From assembly GCF_007997285.1 (NCBI RefSeq), contig NZ_VORX01000003.1, positions 496,001 to 560,000 of the forward strand: 64,000 bases of DNA, in the 5' to 3' direction. This document shows, in pieces, positions 28,349 through 36,777 of the stretch (positions are counted from its first letter, which is position 1; each line of letters begins with the position of its first letter). The DNA comes from Gelidibacter salicanalis (lineage in GTDB: Bacteria; Bacteroidota; Bacteroidia; Flavobacteriales; Flavobacteriaceae). The position numbers and the translations under genes are program-made. A model generated the notes under the pieces. It had not been told where the DNA came from, did no database searches, and worked only from the letters and a program-made list of their open reading frames with translations.

Positions 28349-29468
28349 GTGTTTTGATGTTTTGGTTGTATAGGTTGGCCGCGGTCTTAAATCCTTCTTC
28401 CGTTAAGCTCCACATGGTGCCGTCTATAGTCACGTAATTTTTATCTACTAATTTTTGAAGTGTTTTGCGCGTAAACCCTTGGAAGTTATTGAGAATTTTT
28501 ATGGTATGTGGATGCGAAATATCGTCGTGTGTTTCAGCAATGTGGTACATAAACGAGAGTGTTTTTTGAAATTCTAAATCTCGTCGGTTGCTAATAAACC
28601 TAATCTGCCGAAACAGCAATCCCCGGCTGGGCGAAAAAACAAAAGAAAAAATGACAAACACGGAAGCCACCAAAACAATGACTGGTCCCGTGGAAAGATT
28701 GTCCTGACTGGCGCTAATGGCGGTGCCGAACACGCCGGAAAATGCTCCAAAAATAGCCGCCAATAAGACCATCGTGCTTAAACTGTTTGTCCATTGCCGT
28801 GCAGCAGCAGCGGGTGCTAATAACATGGCGCTCATCAGCACAACGCCTACCGTCTGTAAGCCTAAAACAATGGCCAAGACGATGAATGTGGTGATAAGAA
28901 TATCAATAATCTTGGTGTTAAACCCTAGGGTTTTGGTATAGTCAGCGTCAAAAAGTAGAAGTTTGAATTCTTTCCAAAATAAGAACATGACCACGACACA
29001 GATGCCGGTAATGATGGCCATGAGCCACACATCACTTTCTACTAAGGTTGCGGCTTGCCCGAAAAGATACTTATCCAATCCTGCCTGATTGGCGTTGGGT
29101 TGCTTTTGAATGAAGGTGAGCAGGAGCATTCCAAATCCAAAAAACAAAGAGAGAATTAAACCTAAAGCCGTATCCGATTTTAAATGGGTTTTACTGATGA
29201 TGCCTCTGATCCAGAACGTACCGAGCAGTCCGCTGACCAAAGCGCCAATTAATAAGGTATTACTGTCTTTAGCACCAGTGATCAGGAAGGCCAAGGCAAT
29301 TCCTGGGAGGGCGGCATGAGAGATGGCATCGCCCAGTAGACTTTGTTTTCGCAATACTGCGAAACTACCGAGCATACCGGTAACCGCGCCCAAAATGGCA
29401 GTGCCTAACGTGATGGTGCGTAGTGTATAATCACTAAACACTAAAGAAAAGTACTCTTGTAAGTTCAT
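28341..29468 (-). CDS. metal ABC transporter permease with C-terminal DtxR-like winged-helix extension
   Basis: A 375-residue TroC/ZnuB-type permease, paired with the next gene to form a heterodimeric channel. Hydrophobic segments cover residues 15-285, starting with RKQSLLGDAISHAALPGIALAF. The C-terminal 80 residues (FQKTLSFMYHIAE ... TRKTLQKLVDKNYVTIDGTM, SLTEEGFKTA) resemble the helix-turn-helix part of DtxR/MntR regulators. A 191-base spacer separates it from the ATPase gene; it shows no gene, only a GGGAAGG/CCTTACC-type repetitive stretch. Confidence 0.9.
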   Translation of the reverse strand: MNLQEYFSLVFSDYTLRTITLGTAILGAVTGMLGSFAVLRKQSLLGDAISHAALPGIALAFLITGAKDSNTLLIGALVSGLLGTFWIRGIISKTHLKSDTALGLILSLFFGFGMLLLTFIQKQPNANQAGLDKYLFGQAATLVESDVWLMAIITGICVVVMFLFWKEFKLLLFDADYTKTLGFNTKIIDILITTFIVLAIVLGLQTVGVVLMSAMLLAPAAAARQWTNSLSTMVLLAAIFGAFSGVFGTAISASQDNLSTGPVIVLVASVFVIFSFVFSPSRGLLFRQIRFISNRRDLEFQKTLSFMYHIAETHDDISHPHTIKILNNFQGFTRKTLQKLVDKNYVTIDGTMWSLTEEGFKTAANLYNQNIKTHE

Positions 29469-29659
29469 AAGTTGTTCCTGAATACTAGGAATTTTATTGG
29501 TTTACTGTTATCTATTAAAAAGGCAGAAATTTAAGTGGTGTTGACCCTTCCGTCATTAAGCTTTTCCCTAAGCTTAAAGCCACCTTACCTTGAAAAAAGG
29601 GAAGGAATTTTTGTTTATTACTAAGACTAGCTGCCAACTGCATACTTCCGACTGCCAAC

Positions 29660-30451
29660 TTATTTTTGCACACTCACTTTATAATTAATTCCATAGGTCT
29701 TGGTCAAGTTGTCGTCATTAAAAATATCCATCACCGGACCTGTGGCAATTTTCTTAACATTCAAAAAGGTCACCCAATCAAAATACTCGGGTACCGTTTG
29801 GAGATCGTGATGCACCACAATGACGGTTTTGCCCGCTTTTCGCAATTCTTTTAAAATATTGATAATGGCGATTTCCGTGGTAGCGTCCACCCCCTGAAAA
29901 GGCTCGTCCATAAAATAGATGGAAGCATCCTGCACCAAGGCTCTTGCTAAAAAGATGCGCTGCTGCTGTCCGCCAGAGAGCTGACTGATTTGCCTGCTCT
30001 GAAATGCGAGCATGCCTACTTTCTCTAAAGCTTCTAGTGACGCCTTCTTTTCCTTGACGCCTGGACGTTTAATCCAACCCAATTTGCCATAGGTTCCCAT
30101 CATGACCACATCTAGTGCGGTGGTGGGGAAATCCCAGTCTACGCTGCCTTTCTGTGGTACGTAGGCTACCAACGACCGTTGTTTGTGGTAAGGCTTTCCA
30201 TAAATACTGACACTGCCAGCAATAGGTTTCAGGATGCCCAAAATGGCTTTAATGAGCGTAGACTTACCAGCCCCATTAGGGCCTACAATAGCCATCAAGA
30301 CGCCTTCCGGAATTTCCAGATCAATATCCCAAAGCACTGGTTTGTAATTATAGGCCACGGTTAAATCGTCCACTTTAACGGCTAATACTCCGGTGGAAAC
30401 TGGAGCCTCATCCTTGGAATGTGCATTTTTTATGGTATCCATTTGTTTCAT
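29660..30451 (-). CDS. metal ABC transporter ATP-binding protein
   Basis: A 263-residue ABC ATPase that powers the metal importer. Walker A is GPNGAGKST (residues 57-65), signature [15 protein letters not shown], Walker [11 protein letters not shown], and H-loop VVHHDLQT. About 28 residues precede the domain, so a start at the second Met is also possible. It is transcribed with the permeases and the TroA-type binding protein. Confidence 0.93.
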   Translation of the reverse strand: MKQMDTIKNAHSKDEAPVSTGVLAVKVDDLTVAYNYKPVLWDIDLEIPEGVLMAIVGPNGAGKSTLIKAILGILKPIAGSVSIYGKPYHKQRSLVAYVPQKGSVDWDFPTTALDVVMMGTYGKLGWIKRPGVKEKKASLEALEKVGMLAFQSRQISQLSGGQQQRIFLARALVQDASIYFMDEPFQGVDATTEIAIINILKELRKAGKTVIVVHHDLQTVPEYFDWVTFLNVKKIATGPVMDIFNDDNLTKTYGINYKVSVQK

Positions 30452-30539
30452 GTCTTATAAACCCCTTATGTTTAAATAATGCCGAGTTCAAATTTATTGG
30501 CTTTACCTGATTTTTAAAATTTTGTCAATACTTACAGTG

Positions 30540-30655
30540 TAACGGCCCGTTTTAGCCCTGATAGTAGCGGCATCCTTTTTTGATTTTTCATCAAAAAAGA
30601 CCTGCCCGTCCGTTCAGGCGGGTACAGCGGATAGCAGGAACAGCTTCAAATAACT
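30540..30655. repeat. GC-rich intergenic repeat common in flavobacterial genomes
   Basis: The block GCCCTGATAGTAGCGGCATCC, an inner hairpin (CTTTTTTGAT / ATCAAAAAAG, around 30576-30601), CCTGCCCGTCCGTTCAGGCGGG and ACAGCGGATAGCAGGAACAG form a partly self-complementary unit. I recognise these sequence blocks as a repeat frequently seen between genes in Bacteroidota. It lies between the ATPase and binding-protein genes and may act as a partial terminator or mRNA stabiliser. Confidence 0.6.
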
Positions 30656-30671
30656 CAAAATGTTAAGCCAC

Positions 30672-31583
30672 TTATTTCAACGCGTTAACAATGGTGTTGA
30701 CATTGTGTTTAAACATGCCAATATACGTCCCTTCCGGGGTGCCATCGTTGCCTAATGCATCGGAAAATAACGTGCCTCCAATCTCAACAGTGTATTTTTT
30801 GGAGTTTACCGCAGCCTGCAAAGCTTCAATAGTGCGTTTGGGGACAGAACTTTCCACAAAAATGGCTTTGATTTTTTTAGCAATAATAAAATTTGCTAAA
30901 TTCTGAACATCCATTACCCCAGCTTCCGTTGCTGTAGAAAGCCCTTGTAGGCCCACCACTTCAAATCCGTAAGCTTTGCCAAAATAGTTAAAGGCGTCAT
31001 GGGCGGTAACTAAAATGCGTTTTTCTCGTGGAAGGGTGTTGATTGTCGCTATGATTTCCGCGTCCAAGGCCTTTAGATCTTCGAGATACTTCCTTCCGTT
31101 AGCTTCAAATATGATTTTGTTTTCAGGATCGGTTTCTGAAAGTTTCTTGACCACATAAGCTGTAATACGTTCCCAATTCTTGACGTCAAACCAAATATGA
31201 GGATCGTAATTGGAAGCAAAATTATCTGATCCAATCAAGGTTTTTGGGTCTAGAGCGTCAGATACGGCAATGGTTTGCAAATTCTGACTTTGCATCTTCT
31301 CAAAAACTTCAACAAGTTTGCCTTCTAGATGTAGGCCACCGTAAAAAATCAAGTCGGCATTTACTAGTTTAGTCACATCTCCTTCGCTGGCTTTATACAG
31401 ATGCGGATCAACGCCAGTACCCATTAACCCTTGAATATTGAGCTTGTCGCCGCCAATGTGTGTCACTAGATCCGTAATGAGCGTGGTGGTGGTGACGATG
31501 TTGAGGTTGCCGTTATCATTTGTATTATTTTTACAACTGACTAAAGTTGAAAACGTTAATAATATGACTAAAATATTTTTCAT
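30672..31583 (-). CDS. TroA/MntA-type metal-binding lipoprotein of ABC importer
   Basis: A 303-residue cluster A-I solute-binding protein that captures Mn2+, Zn2+ or Fe2+ outside the inner membrane. The lipobox is STLVSC (Cys17). Predicted metal ligands are His61 (VDPHLYKA), His129 (YDPHIWFD), His195 (VTAHDAFNYF) and Asp275 (LFSDALGNDG). Three His and one Asp is the TroA pattern. The blocks VESSVPKRTIEAL and EGTYIGMFKHN also match TroA. Its ATG overlaps the stop of the upstream porin-like gene by 4 bases. Confidence 0.93.
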   Translation of the reverse strand: MKNILVILLTFSTLVSCKNNTNDNGNLNIVTTTTLITDLVTHIGGDKLNIQGLMGTGVDPHLYKASEGDVTKLVNADLIFYGGLHLEGKLVEVFEKMQSQNLQTIAVSDALDPKTLIGSDNFASNYDPHIWFDVKNWERITAYVVKKLSETDPENKIIFEANGRKYLEDLKALDAEIIATINTLPREKRILVTAHDAFNYFGKAYGFEVVGLQGLSTATEAGVMDVQNLANFIIAKKIKAIFVESSVPKRTIEALQAAVNSKKYTVEIGGTLFSDALGNDGTPEGTYIGMFKHNVNTIVNALK

Positions 31584-32380
31584 TTGTTTCTCTTATTGGT
31601 TGGAATTCTTACACTTAGCCCTGCACTAAGTAAAAGGTCTTGTCCTTTAGTGATACCTCTGCCCACTGAAGCATCTATTTGCAAATCGTTTGAAATCAGA
31701 TAAGTCAACCCCGAATTCCAGAGAAGACTTCCCGTACTATTTTCAGGCGAATCTCCATACACCTCTGCAAATGCTCCGAGTTGCTTGGTGATTTCAAATC
31801 CAAAAGCAACCGTATAAATATAGGCGATTTCTGAAGAATCATCTTTCCATTCCGCTCCAATATTGTATCCTAAATTAGATCTATCACTTAAAGTATGATT
31901 AAAGGCAAAAACAAATTTAGCACCGGTTGTTTCTGGCTTGTAATCTTTACTAGCCAGAAATGGTAGATATAAGTGGCCCAAAAAGCCAATTTCCGGACGC
32001 CAACCATTTTCTTGTACTATTGTTGTTTTAAACCCCAAAAGTAATGGACTAAACCCTCTGGAGTTCTCATTTTGTGAGTTTGACTTATGTTTAACGCTTT
32101 CCTCTTCAAAATTCCAACCGACGCGCAGTTCTACATTACTAATTATACCATACCGAATAAGGGTCGTGTTATATGTAAAAACTGTCGTGCTTATTTTATG
32201 TTCTTTATAAGATTCATAAAAGGCCCCTGTTTCTATCTGAAGAATTCCTTTTGGCAAGGCTGTGGCAGATTCGGTCGCATCCGGGCGGTCAGTAATTAAA
32301 GGCTCTACTAACGTGTTTTCCTGCGCATTGACGGCATCCACGCCCATCCCGGTTAATAGAATGAAAACCAATTTTTTCAT
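31580..32380 (-). CDS. outer-membrane transporter-like beta-barrel protein (phenol MetA-type family)
   Basis: A 266-residue protein with a signal peptide ending in VNAQ and alternating amphipathic strands, starting with LITDRPDATESATALPKGILQIETG, which is characteristic of the transporter/MetA-pathway phenol-degradation-like barrel family. It is the first gene of the metal-import operon, with a 4-base overlap to the binding protein, so I infer that it is the outer-membrane entry route for the metal. That role is not shown by the sequence. Confidence 0.75.
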   Translation of the reverse strand: MKKLVFILLTGMGVDAVNAQENTLVEPLITDRPDATESATALPKGILQIETGAFYESYKEHKISTTVFTYNTTLIRYGIISNVELRVGWNFEEESVKHKSNSQNENSRGFSPLLLGFKTTIVQENGWRPEIGFLGHLYLPFLASKDYKPETTGAKFVFAFNHTLSDRSNLGYNIGAEWKDDSSEIAYIYTVAFGFEITKQLGAFAEVYGDSPENSTGSLLWNSGLTYLISNDLQIDASVGRGITKGQDLLLSAGLSVRIPTNKRNK

Positions 32381-32445
32381 GAGTCTAAATATAATTTACG
32401 AAGGTACTAAAAAAATTGTAAAGCTACACTTAACTGAAATTTTTA

Positions 32446-32461
32446 TTTAGATAGGTCTAAA
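32446..32461. promoter_or_regulatory. candidate DtxR/MntR operator
   Basis: A perfect palindrome TTTAGATAGGTCTAAA (6-bp arms, 4-base centre) midway between the divergent metal-import operon and the dtxR/mntR gene. Length and TTTAGnn...nnCTAAA form resemble known DtxR-family boxes. It could repress both directions when metal is bound. Confidence 0.6.
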
Positions 32462-32486
32462 AAATAAGTTCACCAGTTTATATGCT

Positions 32487-32494
32487 TATATTTG
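32487..32494 (+). promoter_or_regulatory. candidate -7 box of the DtxR-family regulator gene
   Basis: TATATTTG matches TAnnTTTG and lies 26 bases downstream of the palindrome and 19 bases before ATG 32513. An AGGAAGA sequence at 32503-32509 can serve as ribosome binding site and favours the ATG at 32513 over an upstream in-frame start. Confidence 0.5.
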
Positions 32495-32512
32495 TTTGAA
32501 TACAGGAAGAAC

Positions 32513-33169
32513 ATGATCACACTCACGGAAGAGAATTATATAAAGGCGATTTTTCATTTGGGCAAACAAGGCTCTGCGACTGTTAGCACGAATGCTTTAG
32601 CGGAAGCGATGCATACGAAAGCCTCGTCTGCCACAGATATGATTAAGAAATTGGCAGAAAAAAATTATGCCAACTATAAAAAATACCAAGGCGTAAGTTT
32701 AACGGCTGAAGGGAAGCTGGTGGCCTTAAATATTATCAGAAAGCACCGTCTTTGGGAAGTGTTCTTGGTGGATAAACTTAATTTTACTTGGGATCAGGTT
32801 CATGATGTCGCAGAACAATTGGAGCATATCAAATCTCAGAAACTCATCGACGAATTGGATGCTTTTTTAGATTTCCCGACACATGATCCACACGGCGATC
32901 CTATTCCGGATAAACACGGCAAGTTTGAGCACGTTGAAAAAACGAGTCTTTCTAATGCCAAAGAGGGTGGGAGTTATGTGTGTGTGGGTGTTAACGACAG
33001 TTCTGTCGATTTCCTTAAATATTTAGACAACAATGACATCGCCCTTGGTACTACCATAAAGGTGTTACACAAGGAGCCCTTTGACCATTCCATAAAAATT
33101 GCGATTGATGGACGAGAATTGATGGTCTCTCAAGTAGTAGGGAAAAACTTATATCTCAAAGAAAATTAA
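32513..33169 (+). CDS. DtxR/MntR-family metal-dependent repressor with FeoA-like C-terminal domain
   Basis: A 218-residue regulator: N-terminal winged helix (ITLTEENYIKAIFHLG, STNALAEAMHTKASSATDMI, LTAEGKLVAL), dimerisation domain with metal-binding residues (HRLWEVFLVDKL, HDVAEQLEHI, DFPTHDPHGDPIP), and a C-terminal FeoA/SH3-like domain (about 145-218). It binds Mn2+ or Fe2+ and represses metal uptake. It faces the TroA-type ABC operon, with a palindromic site between, and feoAB lies just beyond. Confidence 0.93.
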   Translation: MITLTEENYIKAIFHLGKQGSATVSTNALAEAMHTKASSATDMIKKLAEKNYANYKKYQGVSLTAEGKLVALNIIRKHRLWEVFLVDKLNFTWDQVHDVAEQLEHIKSQKLIDELDAFLDFPTHDPHGDPIPDKHGKFEHVEKTSLSNAKEGGSYVCVGVNDSSVDFLKYLDNNDIALGTTIKVLHKEPFDHSIKIAIDGRELMVSQVVGKNLYLKEN

Positions 33170-33202
33170 ATCGCAAACTCAAAGTTATGAATTGGTGTTT
33201 AA

Positions 33203-33264
33203 TTTGTCATTCCGTTAATTTGTCATCCTCTGTTGCTATTGTCATTCCGTCGTAAGGAGGAATC
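33203..33264. repeat. short TTGTCATTCCG repeats
   Basis: Three near-copies of TTGTCATYC in 62 bases, the last as GTCATTCCGTCGTAAGGAGG, a sequence type often scattered between genes in Bacteroidota. No gene. Confidence 0.45.
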
Positions 33265-33318
33265 CCATCATACCCAAGATCCCATCACAAAAGGAATCAC
33301 GCAACGCCCAAATAACAA

Positions 33319-33459
33319 TCAATGACACTTGTCACAATCATGAGCGTCACTAAAAGCTTTTTTGGCCTTAGGTTTCTTCCAAAAGAATTTCTTGATCAAA
33401 AAACTTAACGCAAGTCCCAGAGCTGTAAGGGCTAATATGGTTTGAATTGTGTCGTTCAT
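33319..33459 (-). CDS. FeoB-associated Cys-rich small membrane protein
   Basis: A 46-residue ORF: one transmembrane helix (TIQTILALTALGLALSFLI), a basic linker (KKFFWKKPKAKK) and a short tail ending DAHDCDKCH with a Cys-x-x-Cys pair. This layout matches the small Cys-rich proteins found next to FeoB in many bacteria. It lies 57 bases downstream of the feoB stop on the same strand and so is the third gene of feoA-feoB. A role in binding or handing over Fe2+ is inferred. Confidence 0.8.
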   Translation of the reverse strand: MNDTIQTILALTALGLALSFLIKKFFWKKPKAKKAFSDAHDCDKCH

Positions 33460-33516
33460 AATGGTTTGATTTTCATTGTTCAGGGCGATATAATGGCTGC
33501 TCCTAAATGATGCTTC

Positions 33517-35616
33517 TTACTTTAAAAGTTGGAAAGCAATCAATGCTATAATATACGCAAAAGCACTCATAATTACAAGTTGCAAAAGAGGCCATTTCCA
33601 CGAATTTGTTTCGCGTTGTACAATGGCCAAAGTACTCATACATTGCATAGCGAAAGCGTAGAACAGGAGCAAGGAAATTCCTGAAGCAAAGGTAAATAAT
33701 GGACCCCCTAGAATAGGGTTGACTTCTCCTGCCATGCGGTTTTTGATGGTTTCTTCATCATCACTTCCCACGCTGTAAATGGTCGCCAAGGTGCCTACAA
33801 AAACTTCACGCGCGGCAAAAGAACTGACCAAGGCAATTCCAATCTTCCAATCATAACCCAGCGGTCTGATGGCGGGCTCAATGGCGTGGCCGGTAATACC
33901 TAGAAATGAATGTTCTAATTTTTGGGACGCCACGTGTTCGTGTATTTCTTCAGCGCTGAGGTTTTGGTCAGCATATTCTGTTTTGATGATTTCTTCGGCG
34001 TTATTGAATTCTTCACCAGGTCCGTAGGAAGCCAAAAACCAAAGTACAATGGAAATTGCCAAGATGATTTTACCTGCCCCAAAGACGAATGATTTGGTCT
34101 TTTCAATTACCGTTAAGACCACATTTTTAAATAACGGCAATTTGTAATTTGGCATTTCTACCACAAAAAAGGTTTTGCTTTTAATTTTCAAGATTTTATT
34201 CAATAGCATGGCGGATACTAAGGCGGCACCAAAGCCTATCAAATACAGCAGCATTAAGGTCATGGCTTGGTAGCCGAGCCCTAAAAAGCGTCCGTCAGGA
34301 ATGACCAGCGAGATGATGATTAAATACACAGGTAAGCGCGCAGAACAGGTCGTAAAAGGCGTCACTAAAATAGTGATGAGGCGTTCCTTCCAACTTTCAA
34401 TATTACGGGTAGCCATAATTGCGGGAATGGCGCAGGCCGTACCTGAAATTAAAGGCACCACACTTTTTCCGCTTAAACCAAAACGACGCATCCCGCGATC
34501 CATTAAAAAGACCACCCGACTCATATAGCCGCTTTCTTCCAGCACGGAGATAAAGAGAAATAAAAATGCAATTTGCGGAATAAAAATGACAATGCCGCCC
34601 AAGCCCGGGATGATGCCTTCGGCCAATAAACTGGTAAAAGCACCAGCAGGAAGCGAATTCTTAGTCCATTCGCTCAGCGCCGCAAAGGAAGAATCAATAA
34701 AATCCATCGGCACGCTCGACCAATCATAAATGGCCTGGAAGATGGTCAATAAAATCAAAAAGAAGATGACGTAACCCCAAATTTTATGGGTTAAAATACG
34801 GTCCAATTTGATGCGTAGATCTTTGGCCGTGTTCAAATCGATAGTTTGGCCTTCCTTAAGGGTATTGTTTATAAATTGATACCGTTTTATGGTTTCTTTT
34901 TGCTGAAGTCTTTTCAGGTCGGCTTTAGACTTTGTCTTAAATTCTGCAACGGCGTCAATTTCGTTCCTGTCAGTCTTCCCAAAATTAACATCTTGGGTAA
35001 TGACCAGCCACAATTTGTAGAGCAATTGATTGGGAAATGCCTTTTGTAAATTTAAAAAATATTCGGGGTCAATTGCAGAAGCGTTCATACAAGGAGCTGT
35101 TGACAGTTCCTTGTAATTTGTAATCAATTCCTTTAATTCAGTAATGCCATTTTTTTTACGCGTACTTACTAAGGCAATTTTAGTATTGAGGTGTTCTTCT
35201 AAATAGGGAATGTCTAAAGTAATCCCTTTGTAACTCATCCGGTCCGCCATATTGATGACCAAAATAGTTGGAATTTCCAAGTCTTTAATTTGGGTAAAAA
35301 GAAGAAGGTTACGTTTTAGATTTTCAACATCGCTGACGACGACGGCAACGTCAGGAAAGTCTTTATCATTTTTGTTAAGCAGCAATTCAATCACCACATT
35401 CTCATCTAAAGACGAGGCATTTAAGCTGTAGGTCCCGGGTAAATCAATGATATGCGCTTTTACGCCGCGCGGAAGTTTACAGATACCTTCTTTCTTTTCA
35501 ACGGTAATTCCAGGGTAGTTTCCTACCTTTTGATTCAATCCGGTTAAGGCGTTGAACACTGAGGTTTTTCCCGTATTCGGATTCCCGATTAAGGCAACAT
35601 TAATTTGCTTACTCAT
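33517..35616 (-). CDS. feoB: ferrous iron transport protein B
   Basis: A 699-residue inner-membrane Fe2+ transporter with an N-terminal cytoplasmic G domain: G1 GNPNTGKTS (residues 11-19), G3 DLPGTYSL, G4 INMAD. Two Gate-like membrane regions follow (about 285-700), including LFISVLEESGYMSRVVFLMDR and SGTACAIPAIMATR. Its ATG directly follows the feoA stop with no gap, so the two are coupled. Confidence 0.96.
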   Translation of the reverse strand: MSKQINVALIGNPNTGKTSVFNALTGLNQKVGNYPGITVEKKEGICKLPRGVKAHIIDLPGTYSLNASSLDENVVIELLLNKNDKDFPDVAVVVSDVENLKRNLLLFTQIKDLEIPTILVINMADRMSYKGITLDIPYLEEHLNTKIALVSTRKKNGITELKELITNYKELSTAPCMNASAIDPEYFLNLQKAFPNQLLYKLWLVITQDVNFGKTDRNEIDAVAEFKTKSKADLKRLQQKETIKRYQFINNTLKEGQTIDLNTAKDLRIKLDRILTHKIWGYVIFFLILLTIFQAIYDWSSVPMDFIDSSFAALSEWTKNSLPAGAFTSLLAEGIIPGLGGIVIFIPQIAFLFLFISVLEESGYMSRVVFLMDRGMRRFGLSGKSVVPLISGTACAIPAIMATRNIESWKERLITILVTPFTTCSARLPVYLIIISLVIPDGRFLGLGYQAMTLMLLYLIGFGAALVSAMLLNKILKIKSKTFFVVEMPNYKLPLFKNVVLTVIEKTKSFVFGAGKIILAISIVLWFLASYGPGEEFNNAEEIIKTEYADQNLSAEEIHEHVASQKLEHSFLGITGHAIEPAIRPLGYDWKIGIALVSSFAAREVFVGTLATIYSVGSDDEETIKNRMAGEVNPILGGPLFTFASGISLLLFYAFAMQCMSTLAIVQRETNSWKWPLLQLVIMSAFAYIIALIAFQLLK

Positions 35617-35844
35617 TTACAGAATCTCTATTAATATGTGAAGTGCAGTCTCTTTTCTGATGGCCAAATGGGTGCCGTTGATGTTAAGATACATGGGGTC
35701 AGAAAAATGTGCGAGTTGTACCAGCTCTACAAAATTGCCCGGCAAACAGCCCATTTCCAAAAGTTTTAAAGGGATGTGTATAGACGATACGTCAGTAATG
35801 ATACCACGTTGCCCTCTTTTGAGATGTGCGACTGTTACTTGCAT
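35617..35844 (-). CDS. feoA: ferrous iron transport protein A
   Basis: A 75-residue SH3-like cytoplasmic partner of FeoB, with the typical KRGQRGIITDVS, LLEMGCLPGNFVELV and NGTHLAIRKETA blocks. It is the first gene of the feo operon, abutting feoB. Confidence 0.93.
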   Translation of the reverse strand: MQVTVAHLKRGQRGIITDVSSIHIPLKLLEMGCLPGNFVELVQLAHFSDPMYLNINGTHLAIRKETALHILIEIL

Positions 35845-35970
35845 CCTTATTTAGATTGATTTTAAAGAAGCAAAAGTAAATATAAATATTTAGAGGGTCA
35901 ACCTTAAAATATTAAAGTTTCAAGTTTTTGGTGTTTCAGGTTTCTATTGCTTGAAGTTTCTTTTTTTAAA

Positions 35971-36009
35971 ACATTTCAATTTCAATTTCAACTTCAATTT
36001 CAATTCCAG
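35971..36009. repeat. TTTCAA simple repeat
   Basis: About six imperfect TTTCAA units in a row just after the SCO gene stop. Low-complexity, no gene. Confidence 0.6.
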
Positions 36010-36016
36010 CCTTTCA

Positions 36017-36682
36017 CTAATCTCGTTCTAGAATTGCAATGTCTTCTAACAACTGTTCAATATCTTCCGCTTTAGTGCCGTCATAAAAACCTCTAATTTG
36101 ACGTTTTTTATCAATCAGCATAAAGTTTTCCGTGTGAATCATGTCGTAAGCATCACCATTACCGTCAGTTTTAACCGCCAAATAACTCTTTCGGGCGAGT
36201 TCATAGATTTGTTTTTTATCTCCCGTAACTAAGTTCCACTTGGCATCTTTGACGCCTTTTTCAATGGCGTAGCGCTTCAATTGGGCAACGCTATCAATTT
36301 CAGGGGTCACGGAGTGGGAAAGCAGCATGATTTCATCATCATTCATAATCTTCTCTTGAATTTGCACCATGTGATCCGTCATAATTGGGCAAATGGTTTG
36401 ACAGGTGGTAAAAAAGAAATCGGCCACATATATTTTGTCCTTATAATCTTCTTGGGTAATGGTGTCCCCATTTTGATTGATCAGGCTAAAATCGGCAATC
36501 GTATGATATTTGCTTTGGTGCTGTACGGTACTGTCTACCATTTCAAAATTGACCATTGAAGGTTGATAAATGGGCAGAACTTTTTTTGGTGTGAGAATAT
36601 TAAATATGATGGTGACAATGATGATCGAGAGAACCAATAATACGATAGCAAAATACTTATAGTCCTTAAAAAATGAGAGCAT
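36017..36682 (-). CDS. SCO1/SenC family copper-binding / thiol protein
   Basis: A 221-residue membrane-anchored thioredoxin-fold protein that delivers copper to cytochrome oxidase or reduces its Cys pair. One N-terminal transmembrane helix (FAIVLLVLSIIIVTIIF), the CxxxC motif in TTCQTICPIM, and the conserved His in DMIHTENFMLID are present. ATG 36682 lies right before the membrane anchor. The frame is open to 36745, but a -7-like box (TATTTTTG, 36728-36721 on the minus strand) lies in that stretch, which favours the shorter form. Confidence 0.88.
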   Translation of the reverse strand: MLSFFKDYKYFAIVLLVLSIIIVTIIFNILTPKKVLPIYQPSMVNFEMVDSTVQHQSKYHTIADFSLINQNGDTITQEDYKDKIYVADFFFTTCQTICPIMTDHMVQIQEKIMNDDEIMLLSHSVTPEIDSVAQLKRYAIEKGVKDAKWNLVTGDKKQIYELARKSYLAVKTDGNGDAYDMIHTENFMLIDKKRQIRGFYDGTKAEDIEQLLEDIAILERD

Positions 36683-36777
36683 TTTTAATGATTTTGAGGA
36701 TGTTTTGAAAGATTTCTGTGCAAAAATACGATAGATAAGCGTCAAAAAAGGTATTTTTAATGCTAAAATCTGCTGTC

